Source: Punica granatum (lineage: Eukaryota; Streptophyta; Magnoliopsida; Myrtales; Lythraceae). Taken from it: 64,000 nucleotides of DNA. Positions 47,768 to 59,296 of the stretch are shown here, in pieces; within the stretch, counting starts at the first letter, position 1; every line of letters begins with the position of its first letter. Both the position numbers and the translations under genes were made by a program. The notes beneath the pieces are model-generated. The model did no database searches. It saw only the letters and a program-made list of their open reading frames with translations, and had not been told where the DNA came from. Location: positions 4,898,001-4,962,000 of the forward strand of contig NC_045131.1 in assembly GCF_007655135.1 (NCBI RefSeq), read 5' to 3'.

Positions 47768-50205
47768 TTAAATCGATGTACCAGAATTAGCCCCAATATA
47801 AACGGAAATTCTCGTCTTCTTCACAGCTACTACATGCAAAGGGTGCTTCATCTCACATGACAGCTTCAGGACCTCGGTGAGGTCAACTGGATGCGCCACG
47901 TGCTGAACCCAATCGAAGTGGCTCACCAGCTCAGCCACCCATAGGGCCACCATGGCCAGGCCCAGGTTCTTGCCAGGGCAGGCCCGCCGGCCAGCCCCGA
48001 AGGGTGCAAGCCTTAGGTCCCCGCCCTTTACATCTATGTCATTAGCTAGGAACCTTTCAGGCATGAACTGATCCGGGTCATCCCAAATTTGCGGGTCATG
48101 GGCTATAGCCCACATATTGACCATGGCGCCTGTGTTGGCTGGGACGACCATCCCATTGCTGAACTGGACGTTGGATGTGGACCTGCGAGCCCACGAGAGG
48201 AGAGGGCCAGGAGGATGGACTCTTAGGGTTTCCTTCACCACTGCCTGCAAGTAGGGTAACTTTGCAATGTCAGAGTCGATCAAGGTGGAGGTCCTGTCCC
48301 TGACAACCTTGTCGAGCTCTCTCTGAAGCCTTTCTTGCACGTCCAGGTTAAGTGTCAGCTCAGCCATAACCCACTCGGTCAATAGAGCAGTCGTGTCTGT
48401 ACCCCTAAAGATCATTTCCTGCGAAATAGGTGCAAGTCACCCGAGCCAACATGATTCTTCGTAAATCATAAGTGTTGTCACTAAAAAGAAGGTAAATAGT
48501 GTATCGTATATATTATTCACCAAAAAAAAGTCTATAATATATATATATCTTTTAGTAAGTATATATAGTTCTTATAATTTCATATATATATATATGCGCG
48601 CGTGCGTACGTGTGAGAATTATTTTTTAGACATTAATCTTTCAGTTTTCAAAAGTTAGAAAAATATGTAAAATTTCATAATCTTATAAAACTTTATCAAA
48701 TCTCCTAGAAAATTAGTTTCCATTATAAATACGTATAGTAACACTATCATTAATTGTTTTCATCATTCATAGTGTTCCTAATAATAGAAAACCACGTACC
48801 ATGCAACAAAAAAGGAATGAATTAGTCTTTTCTGGTGATGACTTTTTTTTGGCTATATTTAGCATTAAAAGTATGATGAAATCTTCAACTAATTTTTCCT
48901 TATAAAGTTAGATAATACGAAGTACTATGCATACCCATAACACAGCGATCATATCATCTTCTTGAAGCTTCTCTTGACCTTCCAAGGAAAGCAGCACATC
49001 GACAAAGTCAGAATCATCGGATGGCTTCTTTGGAACGTCGAGTCTGTGTTGATCGATGATTCTCCGGATGAGCTTCTTGACTCGGGGCACGAGCTTTGCA
49101 CAGCGCTCCTCCACACGCAGTGGATCATAGAAATAGCGCAGCCATGGCAAATAATCCGACCAATTGAAAGCACCCAGCAGCTTGAACCCTTCCGTCACTA
49201 TTTCCATCAGTTCTTGGAGCTCTTCGCAGTCATGGACCTGGTCGTATCTTCTTCCAAAAACACTTCCCATGACGTTGTTTAGGGCTGCGTGCTGGAGGTG
49301 TTTCCTGAGAGAGACGAATTCACGAGTTTTCTGCTCTTTCTCGATGTCTCGAATCATTATGGCACAGTCTAGTTGGCGATCTATATTAAAAATTAACCAA
49401 ATTGAACTGATTAGTATTTAAGTTGTATAATGTAATGTTGACAATTATCAATCTCACATCGGAAAAATAGAAAGAAATCATTGGGTTTAAAGTTAAAAAA
49501 AATAGAGATATTGGTTCTTGTGTCCATATAATGAATATTCTTTCGGTAGATATATAGTGAATTTTTTAAATAAAAGCTAAGCTTTTAGATTATCTCGCGG
49601 AGAGTTTTTAAAAATATTATATATCAAGTACACAAATAAACTCTTTTGCATCACCATGCACCTGCTTCGTGGGCCAGAATACGTCGGGGCGAGAAGAGAT
49701 GGGATGCGGCTACTCTCCTTAGGAGTCGCCAGTATGAGCCGTTAGGTGCAAAGCCGATGGCTCGGCTGAACATGAGATTCTGAACCGATTGTTTGAGTGG
49801 CCGGTCAGCAAAGGAAGGGGATGTTAGGATCTCGCGGGCAGTGTATGGGTCGGAAGCCACGACAAAAGGTTGGGAGCCAAGGCTGAAAGCCATAAGCTGA
49901 GTGCTGCCTCGGCTGCGAGCCATGGCAGCCAAGGTACGATGAGCCAGTCCTCGGCTCAGCGCAAAGAGGCTCCCAAAGATTGGGAGGCCTCTGGGTCCTG
50001 GCACAGGGACAAAACCAATCCGGTTTCGACCGTTCTTCCACGCGGTTCCACCGCTCGTGACAGCCCACGAGAGAAACCCTAGTGCAAGGAAGGTCATAGC
50101 TAGTGAGAAGATGAAATAGCCATCGACTAGGGTTTCGGAGCCCAGGAAAGCTGGAAGGGTGAAGAGCCACCATATCGTGTCTTTCGAAACCCCAAAATAC
50201 TCCAT
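47768..50205 (-). CDS. CYP78A: Cytochrome P450, CYP78A subfamily
   Basis: Three minus-strand exons, 50205-49662, 49380-48935 and 48418-47768, join in frame to 546 aa. The ATG at 50205 ([10 protein letters not shown]) is preceded by an in-frame TTG, so it is the first real start. An N-terminal signal anchor ([20 protein letters not shown]) and proline hinge ([14 protein letters not shown]) are followed by the CYP78-typical [21 protein letters not shown]. The I-helix reads [14 protein letters not shown], ExxR reads KETLR, PERF is present, and the heme loop is [17 protein letters not shown]78A enzymes (for example KLUH/CYP78A5) act in the ER on an unidentified, possibly fatty-acid-derived substrate and control organ and seed size. 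Neighbouring genes hint at the CYP78A7 branch, but sequence alone does not fix the member. CYP78A genes usually have one intron; this one has a second, 281 bp, after the HEA codons. Confidence 0.95.
49381..49661. other. Extra intron in the CYP78A gene containing LTR-like text
   Basis: The intron has donor GCAG|GTGCATGG and acceptor AATATAG|ATCGCC on the minus strand, splitting an Asp codon. Its plus-strand sequence includes ATCTCACATCGGAAAAATAGAAAG (around 49450), reminiscent of the CCCACATGRAAAAGTTAAGAG block in the TRIM-like element at 44490. The relation is weak. Confidence 0.6.
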
Positions 50206-51160
50206 CAATATACTGTTTGTGTTTTTGTTTGCAGGTTTCTATTAACGTTTGAAGTGGTTTGTAATGAAAGGCGAAGAAGGGATTTTATAGAGAGGAGCAG
50301 TACAGAAAGGAGATTTTCATTAATTTTATTTTGATTAATTCATGAACTTATTAACTGAGACTAATTCCCGTTCACGCGCAAACCGAATTAAATTTTGCTT
50401 ACGTTACAGTAGGTAAAATTAAGGTTGTTGGTAACGATATTTGAATAAGATTTTGTGAGAGGGACAGGTTGACCAATAATCTTTTGGTCTGATAACAAAC
50501 GCTTTCATGCAACTATTAATATTTGTTAGGAAAACACACGTAGTTTCGCGTGGAATCAAGAGGAAAGTGGGAGGGAATTTGACTATGGAATTTCCATTCA
50601 CATGTACTGCAAAGAGATGTGGGTGTCTCGTTCGAGGCGTTGATTTATGAATTTATCATCGAGTTGGGGAGGTTTTTACGTACTTTGTCTTCTTCAATTT
50701 CTATACTGAAAAAACCTATATGACAGCGCACCACAGAGTGGGACAATAGACAGCCTAAGACATCTATAACATATATATGTGTCTTAAATTTAATCTATGG
50801 GAAGATGATTAAAAAACGAATATTGTTTTTAATTAGTTTAGATGGCTTAAATTGCTGGATGATATGACATGTTGACTACTAATTTGCACGTACTAGGCTC
50901 TCCCCTCATCTCCAAATAAAATGATGATATTGACGGTCCATCATGATGAATTTGACAAAATGCATGGTATATAAAGAGAATTCAAGTTTCCTTTGATATG
51001 ATGTACAATAATATTGACATTAATATCAATGATCGTTCTAATAAAAAGCGTAATGTTCAACGACGACAAATGCATGACTTTATATATTAATGATCTTTTT
51101 ATGGGTTAATATAGCGGCAGTTGCCCTGAAAACACGGTCTTATTATTTGTTGCCTAATCA

Positions 51161-51162
<2 letters not shown>

Positions 51163-51191
<29 letters not shown>
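51163..51191. repeat. (TA)n microsatellite
   Basis: About 28 bases of TA repeats. Confidence 0.9.
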
Positions 51192-51193
<2 letters not shown>

Positions 51194-51243
51194 CCTTTTA
51201 ATGTTACCAATGAGGCTCACAAGTGTAGTTAAATGAAACAGAA

Positions 51244-51367
51244 ATCTTATACATTAAATAAAGGAACACGACTAGTCCCACCATTTGGACATAAAACCTG
51301 AAACTTCTTGATTACCAGGCGAAAGTATGCATCACTGCGCTATACATTTTCTAATATACGACATAAA
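51244..51367 (-). repeat. Dispersed SINE-like repeat, copy 3 (inverted)
   Basis: Read on the minus strand it gives GTATAGCGCAGTGATGCATAC, TGGTAATCAAGAAGTTTCAGG, TGGTGGGACTAGTCGTG and CCTTTATTTAATG, the same block order as copies 1 and 2. TAGCGCAGTGATG fits the tRNA A-box pattern well. Confidence 0.5.
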
Positions 51368-51782
51368 AATTAAGATGAAGTTCAGTAGCAATGGAATGAC
51401 AGCTATTTCACATTTCTGCTCCATCTTGTAGACAAATCTCTCAGAAATATAATACAAAACAAGCCTCTTATTACGTGACATTTCATTTCTTTACAAATAA
51501 AAATGTGACAGGTGTCTCATAATTATATTGAAAAAAGTATAGATTTAATCCTCTAAATTTGAACAACACATTAAATGTGATTGAGTTGGAACTACATCAG
51601 TCGCCATATGCACAACACATTTCACGTCAATATTAAAAAACAAAAAAAGGAAAACTCGATAGTCAAGTCATTTGGCTTCCTACTTTCTTCCTCCGGTCAA
51701 AATAAAATAAAAAAATTGTTTCTTTAGTTCTACAATTTGCACGGCCCAAATACCGACAAGTCAACACAACCTTCTATCCCTG

Positions 51783-52010
51783 GAATCTCCGCCAAGCAGG
51801 GCCTTTCTTCCACGACGAAGCGTCGGGCGGGGGCGAAGGAGGGGGCCGGTGGAGGAATCGGGGATGAAGCGGAGGGCGGTGACGTAGGACGTGATATTCC
51901 TGAAAATGGTCCTGTCGAGACAGATTGGGAAGTTCATCGGCAAGGAAGGCTGACGTATTTTGAAGATTCGAGAAGACGCCAAGGCCACCATCAAAAACAA
52001 AAATTCCCTA
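51783..52010 (+). pseudogene. Fragment of a KH-domain RNA-binding protein gene, with stops
   Basis: In the frame of position 51783 the sequence encodes a basic stretch and then a recognisable first KH domain: KRRAVT, stop (TAG 51885-51887), DVIFLKMVLSRQIGKFIGKEG, stop (TGA 51951-51953), RILKIREDAKATIKNKN. The GxxG loop (IGKEG) and the IREDAKATI helix/strand match plant PCBP/HEN4-like KH proteins. Two in-frame stops and the abrupt end before a CT microsatellite (about 52051-52069) show a decayed fragment. No further KH domains are visible downstream. Whether it arose by retroposition or segment duplication is not clear. Confidence 0.7.
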
Positions 52011-52860
52011 CTAGACCACTGTCAAAATTGTTGCGGCCATTGTTCAGTTCTCTCTCTCTCTCTCTCTCTTCTTCTGTCTTCCTGCCCCACCAATTATGGC
52101 TCAATTCCTCTTCTTCAATAAAATAGCATTTTACAGGAAGCTTATGATGAGATGGGGAGTGTGAATTAGAGTAAACCAAGCTGGGCTCAACTTCAAATTT
52201 TGTTACAAAGATCAAGGCACTGAAATTAGGGGATTTTACAGCATTTTGTGTTGAATTGTTCAGATATTTGTGAGTTGTTCTTCAAGTGAAGCTGCGAAGG
52301 ACATCTATTGGATATATCCTCTTCCTTGGAATCATCGATTGTGTTGGAGCCGAAAAGAAGAAAACGCTGCGTGTGTTCGCTTTTGGGCTCTGGTGCTTCC
52401 AAAGCTCCATATGTGGCTGAGGTGAAGAATCCAATTAATTCTTCTTCGAATGTCAGCAGAAGAAAGTTCAATGTCGGAGCTGAAGAAGAAAAAGAAGACG
52501 TTGTTACTGTTTGAGTTCTTGGTGTTGCCTTCCCCGAAGAAGTCAATTTATTTTCCATTATTGACTTTTTTTTTCTTTCTCCTAATATTGACGTGGAATG
52601 TGTTGCAGCTTCAACTCAGCCACATTTAACAATTTTTGTAACGGAATGATTAAAATAGAAAAGTGTTCAAAGATAAAAAATAAAAACAGAAAAAATAATA
52701 AAAAAGATAGAAAATAGAAAAGTGCTCAAATCTAGAGGATCAAATCTATACTTTTTCCTAATTATATTTTTTGATGGAGAGACATGCACTCATTGACGGG
52801 ATATAAATAAGATATATGTAATAAATAGACTTTAAGCAACGACAACTTCACCTGAAAAAC

Positions 52861-53302
52861 GATATAAAGAATTTCATTAAGATTTGAGGAATCATATGTA
52901 AGCTGCTTAGTCAAATAAACGTGTTCTATTAATTTTCTTACAAGGTGATACGATCTATTTAGTCGTGGGTCCATATGATCGAGTTAAATATAATGACTGC
53001 CTACTCAAACAGGTTATACATGGAGTCTATTGACTGCCCCCTCGGTTCATATTATCGAGGGAGGGTGATTGGGCAATTACCTCCTCGGCCCATCCTTACA
53101 TGTAGCGACCTTTATATATATATATATATATATATATAGCGAGAGAGAGAGAGAGATCGATCGATATAAGGAAAACATAGTATGCTCAGTCAAATGAACG
53201 TGTTTTATTAATTTTCTTATGACGTGATACGATCTATTTACTATTTAGTCGTGGGTCTATATGATCGAGTTAAACATAATGGCTACCTATTCAAATAAGT
53301 TA
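52861..53302 (+). repeat. Imperfect direct duplication, about 150-bp unit
   Basis: The unit GATATAA...GCTTAGTCAAATAAACGTG...GATACGATCTATTTAGTCGTGGGTCCATATGATCGAGTTAAATATAATG at 52861-53014 recurs at 53161-53302 with small indels, including an extra CTATTTA. A microsatellite-rich spacer separates the copies. Confidence 0.85.
53113..53155. repeat. (TA)n followed by (GA)n microsatellite
   Basis: TA run to about 53138, then GAGA repeats to about 53155. It lies between the two copies of the local duplication. Confidence 0.9.
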
Positions 53303-54730
53303 TTGACTGAAAGGTATTTCTTATGCGTTTTCCAAGAGAAAATATTGATTGAATATTACCCATCTATTTTAGATAAATAATAACCAATCAGAATGCTTAT
53401 AAGTGTGAATTTACGGACCCATTGTAGAGTTAATTTCTCACTTACATACTTTTTGATTGAGTATTACACAGTCAAGTGGCTGAATAGTACTCATCGAATA
53501 TTAGCTCATTTTTCAAAGAGTCTCAAATTGACTTGACGAATTTCTTAATTCCATAGTCTTCTCGACAAATTTCTTAATCCTAGGCACGATCTCCTATTGA
53601 CTGGCTATAGTTTACTTTTCACCGTCCAATTGCCTTTAAAAATAGTTAATAAAAGTAGCTTTCACGCATATATATATATATATATATATATTATATCGGT
53701 ATATTTGCCTGAATAGCTTTCTGCCTTGGACGAAAAAGCAACCTGCCTCCAAAGTCCAAATCGCGAAAGTATTAATGTACAAAATAAGAGGAATATATGT
53801 CACAATATACGGTATACGGATGTCTTATGAATCATTCTTTTGAAAGGCAAGGCAAAATAACCTAAAATTTATCTCTTGATTCTATTATTACAACCAGGCC
53901 AATAGAGTGTCCCAAATTCTTGAATAGCTATAGCTAGCTAATCATATCTTCGCGGCTCATCGTCAAGCCGACCCAACTGTCAGGGAGACGAAATCGAGAG
54001 TTGCAATAAGTCGAGACTATACTATACCAAATGAACGGCGGAGGCACATGTAGGGAATTCCCTCTCCTTTGGTAAGAGGCTAAGAGCAGGACCATCCGAC
54101 CATGACAGACAAGGAATGACCTAATCACGAGGGAGACCGCACAACAGCGAACGACAGCATACGAAGGTACCACATACTATGCTAGGAAAGTTCTCGTCAG
54201 CTAATCTCTATGCTAAAATTTGTTTTAGCGCAATAACAAATGTATCCTAATCGTCCGTCAACTTAATTTTGTATGATTTTTTTTATCTTATTATTTTCTC
54301 GAGTCGATAGCCCTTCCTAACTCGCAAGATAGAAGCGGCACTTCCCACACGTTTTGACGTTGAATCACGTCAACACGCATCGATCCCTATAACCCGGTGG
54401 TGTTGATATAGTATGCGTATACCATTTTTACATGTTTAGAAAAAGCTAAGGTGCATATCAGTGTTCAAGGATTATATTAAGAACCAAAATCGAATATCCT
54501 CCATGGAAAACCTTATGATCCCAGAGCCATAAAAGGTTGTATGTCGTGCATGCATGTTACACTATCAATAACAAGCTCTTAGCAAATTTTTGGCCAATAC
54601 GATGTTAGCAATAGCATAGTTAACATGCATGAGGATTATTAAGCTTTATTGATCATATTTTGATATTTTCTTTTATCACATACGATCTCAGAAGGGAGCT
54701 TACAAAAAAAAAAAAGTAGGAACATAAAGT

Positions 54731-54985
54731 AAGGTGGCGTTTGATAAATTAAACGCTTAATTAGTTAAGAAAATAAATGTATAGGAAGAGTGAATAAATA
54801 ATAAGGATGATGATATGTTTTGTGAATGAGAAATGATATTAATAAGTGAAAAATGATTTATTTCATTAAATTAAATATTTTTGCTTCACCCTCATTTCTC
54901 ATTTTTCCTCCTCCTTCCATTCATTTTCCTTTAAAACTAATTTGTAACTGACTTTTAAGTATTTATTTTAATTAAGTTAAAACAG
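54731..54985. mobile_element. Weak MITE candidate
   Basis: Starts GGTGGCGTTTGATAAATTAAACGCTTAATTAG and ends with ACTTTTAAGTATTTATTTTAATTAAGTTAAAACAG, partly complementary through CTTAATTA and AAATAAAT blocks. The interior has repeated GAAAAATGA motifs. No target-site duplication was identified. Confidence 0.3.
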
Positions 54986-55080
54986 TCACACCCTGAGTGA
55001 TTGTTCTCAATCCTCGGATTTGATAGTTCTTTCTCTTATCCGTATGGCAAACCCAAGTCAATCACTAATCTATACGGCTA

Positions 55081-58000
55081 ATTTTTTCCGATCAAGATCA
55101 GTGCTCTTATATTAATCATCAAATAGTCAACACATTACAACCACCCACTGCCTAACCAGAGGGCCAAAATCATAGGAAATTAAGCCCATCCCAAGAAAGA
55201 GACACGCAGGCCTCACAGAACCAACTCACAGGAAAAAAAAAAAAAAAGAGGCGTGCAAACCCGAGAAAAGAAATTTGAACTGTTGACAGCAACTCCCCAA
55301 TTTACAAGTATCAGCTTCTGTGCATCATTCTTTACTTTCCTGTGCAAATTGCTGATAACCAGCAGCCTCCCCTCAACTGCCTTGCTCGCCGAATGCTAAA
55401 TGCCTTCAATAGCAGGTGCGATACCCTTATGGAGATGCCGGCTCCGAGCATACCAAACAAAATACAAATATGCATTCCAAGCAACCTTAAGAGCAATGGT
55501 CTCAATGGATCTGTCTTTGAGAGAGGAAAGTGCCCGTTGCAGCTCACTATCCCAATCATCTACCGTTCTGCTAACACAATTCATCTGCAGAGCTCTCTCC
55601 CGGACTTTCTTAGTGAAAGGGCAGGTGAAAAAAATATGGCTTTTGGTTTCCTCTTCTTGCATACAGAAACAACAGGCAGTGTTAATCCAATGACCCCACA
55701 AGGCAATTCTATCAAGAGTAGCAGGCTTATTATGAATTGCTAGCCAACTAATGAAACAATGCCTCGGGATGCAAGGGTAGAACCAGATAAGCCTATACCA
55801 TCCATGATGTGCTTCAGATTGTAGCCCAACGTGTATTCAAATTTTCGGGACTAGATACGCATTCTAGAAGACTCTGAAATAAGAATTTAGATTAATTTGA
55901 TATTAAGTTTTCTATATTGCTATAATATAGTTTCTCTTAATTAGATATTATTTTCATTATTAGCTTGATTCAGTAGTCTTAAGTTTCATATTTCATATTG
56001 TTTTCTTATTCTATTTTAAGAAAGTAATCTGGAGAATATTAGATGTCAGTTTCCTAATCTGGAGTTAAGGGAGGTGTCTTCACTCTCTATATATATATGC
56101 TAGGACGAAATGTGAAAAAAATACGAATTTGATAAATATTTTGAATGAAATTGCTTAGAACGTTTTTTATCTTTTCTTATTTGAACAAGTTTCTTGTTTA
56201 GTGGCTAAAATCCCGATTATTATTGTTTATCCTTGAGCGTGGCGAATCAACTCGACTTTTCTTACTCGTGGCGAGTCATTTTATCGAGTGAGTTTTGTTG
56301 GTTCTACCCTCCACGCTTTTTCCTTATCCAGTTCTGGTTCGTGAGCTCATCAATCCAACTGCAGGATTCTTTATTCTCAAGGCTTTCCAAGTGCTAGAGA
56401 CAGTAAAATCCCCCTTCCTGCTTACGGTCTGTCTTACCACATACATCATGCCCTGGACCAAGCCTAGTAGTCCCTATTGCCTCCTCCAACCTTCTCTTCC
56501 TCTGGTCCCTGCTTGTCCTCCCAAACCATCTTGTATCAGAGGGCATCAGCAACAGTAGCAAACAGAGGAATCCCCAACAAGCACCCTCAGTAAGCTGCAA
56601 CAAAGGACTAAGAGAGTTCCAGTTGTCAAACCAAAATTAAGTGCTCATCCAATCCTTCACTGTATACTTTAGGAAAGAATAAGCCACATTCCTTACTTTC
56701 AGGAGTTTCCTCCATGCATAAGAGCTAGAGGAAGAAACATTGAGACTCCAAAGACTCCTATCTTTAATCAGGTAAGCCCTAATCCAGGCTATCCACAAAG
56801 AACCAGCTTGCTGAAACAAGAGCCAAATGAGCCCTCAAGATACATGCAGCATTCCAGTCATCAAGCTTTTTAACCCCGAGCCCTCCCTCACACTTGCGAA
56901 GACAAACCACCTCCCATGCCACTTTAGCACCCCTAGCATCAATTTGTTTTCCTTTCCAAAGGAAACTTCTGCATTTTTGTTCTACAGTTTTAAGAACTTT
57001 TTTGGGCAACACAAAAGCATTGCACCAAAATTTGACTAAGGAATGTCTGACAGATTTAACAAGTTGAAGCCTCCCAGCACAGGAAACCTTTTTTGTGGCC
57101 CAACCATCTATTCTATTTGTAATCTTCTCAATAAGAGGCCTACATCCCTTATCACTGAGTTTACCAGGAACCAAAGGGACACCCAATTACTTCACAAGGA
57201 GGGAACCCCTCTTGAAACCACTGATCAGCAGCAGCTCCTGCACTGTAGAACTACCCAAACCAGCACAATAAATTTCAGTCTTCTTTGGGTTAAGCCTAAG
57301 ACCCGACATCCCATAGAAAACCTCAAAAATATCCATAATTGCTCTAAGAGAACCATCATCCCCTTTCAAGAATATAAGCAAATTATCAGCAAACCCTAAG
57401 TGGGTGATATTCAGTTTTTTACAGAAAGGTTGACTCGAAATTCTGCCATCTTGAGCTGCAGCCTCAAAAAGCCTTGACAAAACCTCAATGGCCACAACAA
57501 AGAGATAAGGGGAGAGAGGGTCTCTTTGCCTCAGCCCCTTCATTCCCCTGAAATAACCTTCCATACCCCCATTAATAACAACAGAATATCTAGGGCCAGT
57601 GATACACTCAAATATCCAGCTTGTGAATTGTTCAGGCAGCCCAATAGCATGAAAAATATTCAACAAGAAACTCCAACTAACCGAGTCAAAGGCCTTCATT
57701 ATGTCAGCCTTCACTGCACATCTATGAGAAACACCTTCCTTTTTACAGCCTTTAACAAGTTCATGAGCAAGAAGAATGTTGTCTCCAATTCTTCTCCCAT
57801 CTACAAACGCAATCTGAATGGGGATATGAATTCAGATAAGAAACACTTCAGACGATTAGCCAGGATCCAAGAAGATTTATAAAAGTGCACACTGTACCCA
57901 TCTGGGCCAGGTGCTCTGTCACTGTCCATACTCCACAATTAATTTCTTTTTCAGTGACTCTAGTAGTAAGACTATTAGCTTGATCAGGAGTCAGCCTATA

Positions 58001-59060
58001 GTGTAGAAGTTTCTGCAGCTCAGAGACACTACTGCCATGAACACAAGAATCTAAAGTACCCAGGAATCTGTTGTAAAAAGTTTTTGTCTTTGGGGTTATG
58101 AAGACTTCTATCATCCTCTGCAATAAGTGCCTTAATAGTGCTCCTTGCTCTCTTCACCTGGACAATCGTATGAAAATAACTTGTATTTTGATCCCCTGAA
58201 GAGAGCCATCTTACTCGAGCTTTCTGCTTATAGAATGCCTCCTCTGCAGTCCTGAGCTCAATATAGCGCGTGCAACTCCTTTTCAAGAGCTAAGAGAGAA
58301 GCACTTGAATTACCACTAAGGATACCATCTTGCACCTCTTTCAGCTGATGCTTGATCTCCTTTGTTCTACATGAAATATCCCCATAATTCTCTCTAATCT
58401 ATTGAATATCTTCAGCTCACATTTCAATAACTTCTGTTTCTTGCACAAGACATACATTGGAGTGCCTTTAATATCAGTGGACCAAACCTTGCGCACTTCT
58501 TATTTTCCATGCATGGTCCAGTAATTGAAAATTTTAAGGTGGCTTCTAAAAGAGGGACTATTCTGACCCAATGTGACACAGCTTGGCGAGTGATCAGAAA
58601 CAATGGTGGAAAGGAATTCCACTGTGGAATTTGGAAAACCTTCAAAACAATAGTCATTCACAAGCACCCTGCCAAGCTTACGAGCTATGAAACCTTCAGC
58701 CCTCTTGTTTGTCCAGGTGTAATAATAACCTGTCCAGCTATGGTCTTCAAGACCAGCTTCATCAAGCAATTCCTTAAACTCAGCCATGCCAGGGAGGTCA
58801 CTGGTGTCTGAATTACTTGATTCTCTAGTTTCTTTAATAACATTGAAATCTCCTGCAAGCATCCGGGGAGCCTTCCCAACCAAATTCTTCATGTTCTTAA
58901 TTGAGCTCCAGAGATCCTTCCTCTCCAGGGTAGTGTTAGCAGCATAAATGGCTCAGAACCAGAACTTCGTAGAAGAACCCAATATATGAATAGCAAATGT
59001 GTTCTTTGTCTCTATGATTTCTTACCATCAATTCCTCCCTCGTGTGCTCTTATGATTTCA
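55081..59060 (-). mobile_element. Decayed LINE (non-LTR) retrotransposon, 5'-truncated
   Basis: On the minus strand, 5' to 3': the C-terminal half of an APE-type endonuclease (about 59000-58500; LAGDFNV, VSDHSP), a linker (58286-57848, with a frame change near 58120), reverse transcriptase (57714-57187; MKAFDSVSW, LRQRDPLSPYLF, then FADN in place of the catalytic FADD), thumb region (57186-56640; PLVPGKLSDKGC), and a C-terminal zinc-binding region zf-RVT (55701-55396; CCFCMQEEETKSHIFFTC). The 3' end, GATTAATATAAGAGCACTGATC followed by a short A run (55081-55087 on the plus strand), is typical of plant LINEs. Frameshifts and stops make it dead. A solo LTR interrupts it at 55805-56352. Its 5' end lies about 240 bp upstream of the SKIP6-like gene. 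Confidence 0.88.
55805..56352 (+). mobile_element. Solo LTR inserted in the LINE, 5-bp TSD ATCCA
   Basis: The segment begins TGATGTGCTTCAG and ends GTGAGCTCATCA, so it has TG...CA ends within a 5-bp inverted TGATG/CATCA. ATCCA flanks it on both sides (55800-55804 and 56353-56357). Removing it with one ATCCA restores an uninterrupted LINE reading frame across the junction. It has a TATA-like CTATATATATATGC at about 56082-56096, as expected of an LTR promoter on the plus strand. There is no internal retroelement coding sequence, so it is a solo LTR left by LTR-LTR recombination. Confidence 0.88.
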
Positions 59061-59296
59061 ACAAACAAGACGAATCGATGGGCCGAGGCCCATAAGTGTT
59101 TGTGGGTCCAATGGAGCCCAACCTCCACAAAAGAAATTTTCCAGAAGCAGGACATGAAAGTATTGGGTTCATTTTCGAATTATTTAAGAATAGGGGGTTG
59201 TGTAATTCTATTTTCTCGAAAATGATATGAGCTGTCCATCCCCTCGCAGTCCTCCTCACTCCCCGGACCTGTGATCATCTCCTCCACCTAACCTCG

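Larger units (their letters stand above)
50206..51782. other. Intergenic spacer upstream of CYP78A
   Basis: Presumed CYP78A promoter at the left end. A TA run lies at 51163-51191 and an inverted SINE-like copy at about 51244-51367. No gene was recognised. Confidence 0.65.
52011..55080. other. Intergenic spacer with duplicated segment
   Basis: Contains a two-copy direct repeat (52861-53014 and 53161-53302), a TA/GA microsatellite (53113-53155), another TA run near 53668-53691 and a possible MITE (54731-54985). Short frames near 52226-52558 resemble nothing I know. No gene is supported. Confidence 0.6.

Noticed and set aside
51737..52126. 129-aa plus-strand frame as a gene
   Set aside because: The frame is out of register with the KH-domain similarity, which lies in a neighbouring frame with stops. 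The C-terminal part is CT-repeat Ser-Leu sequence.
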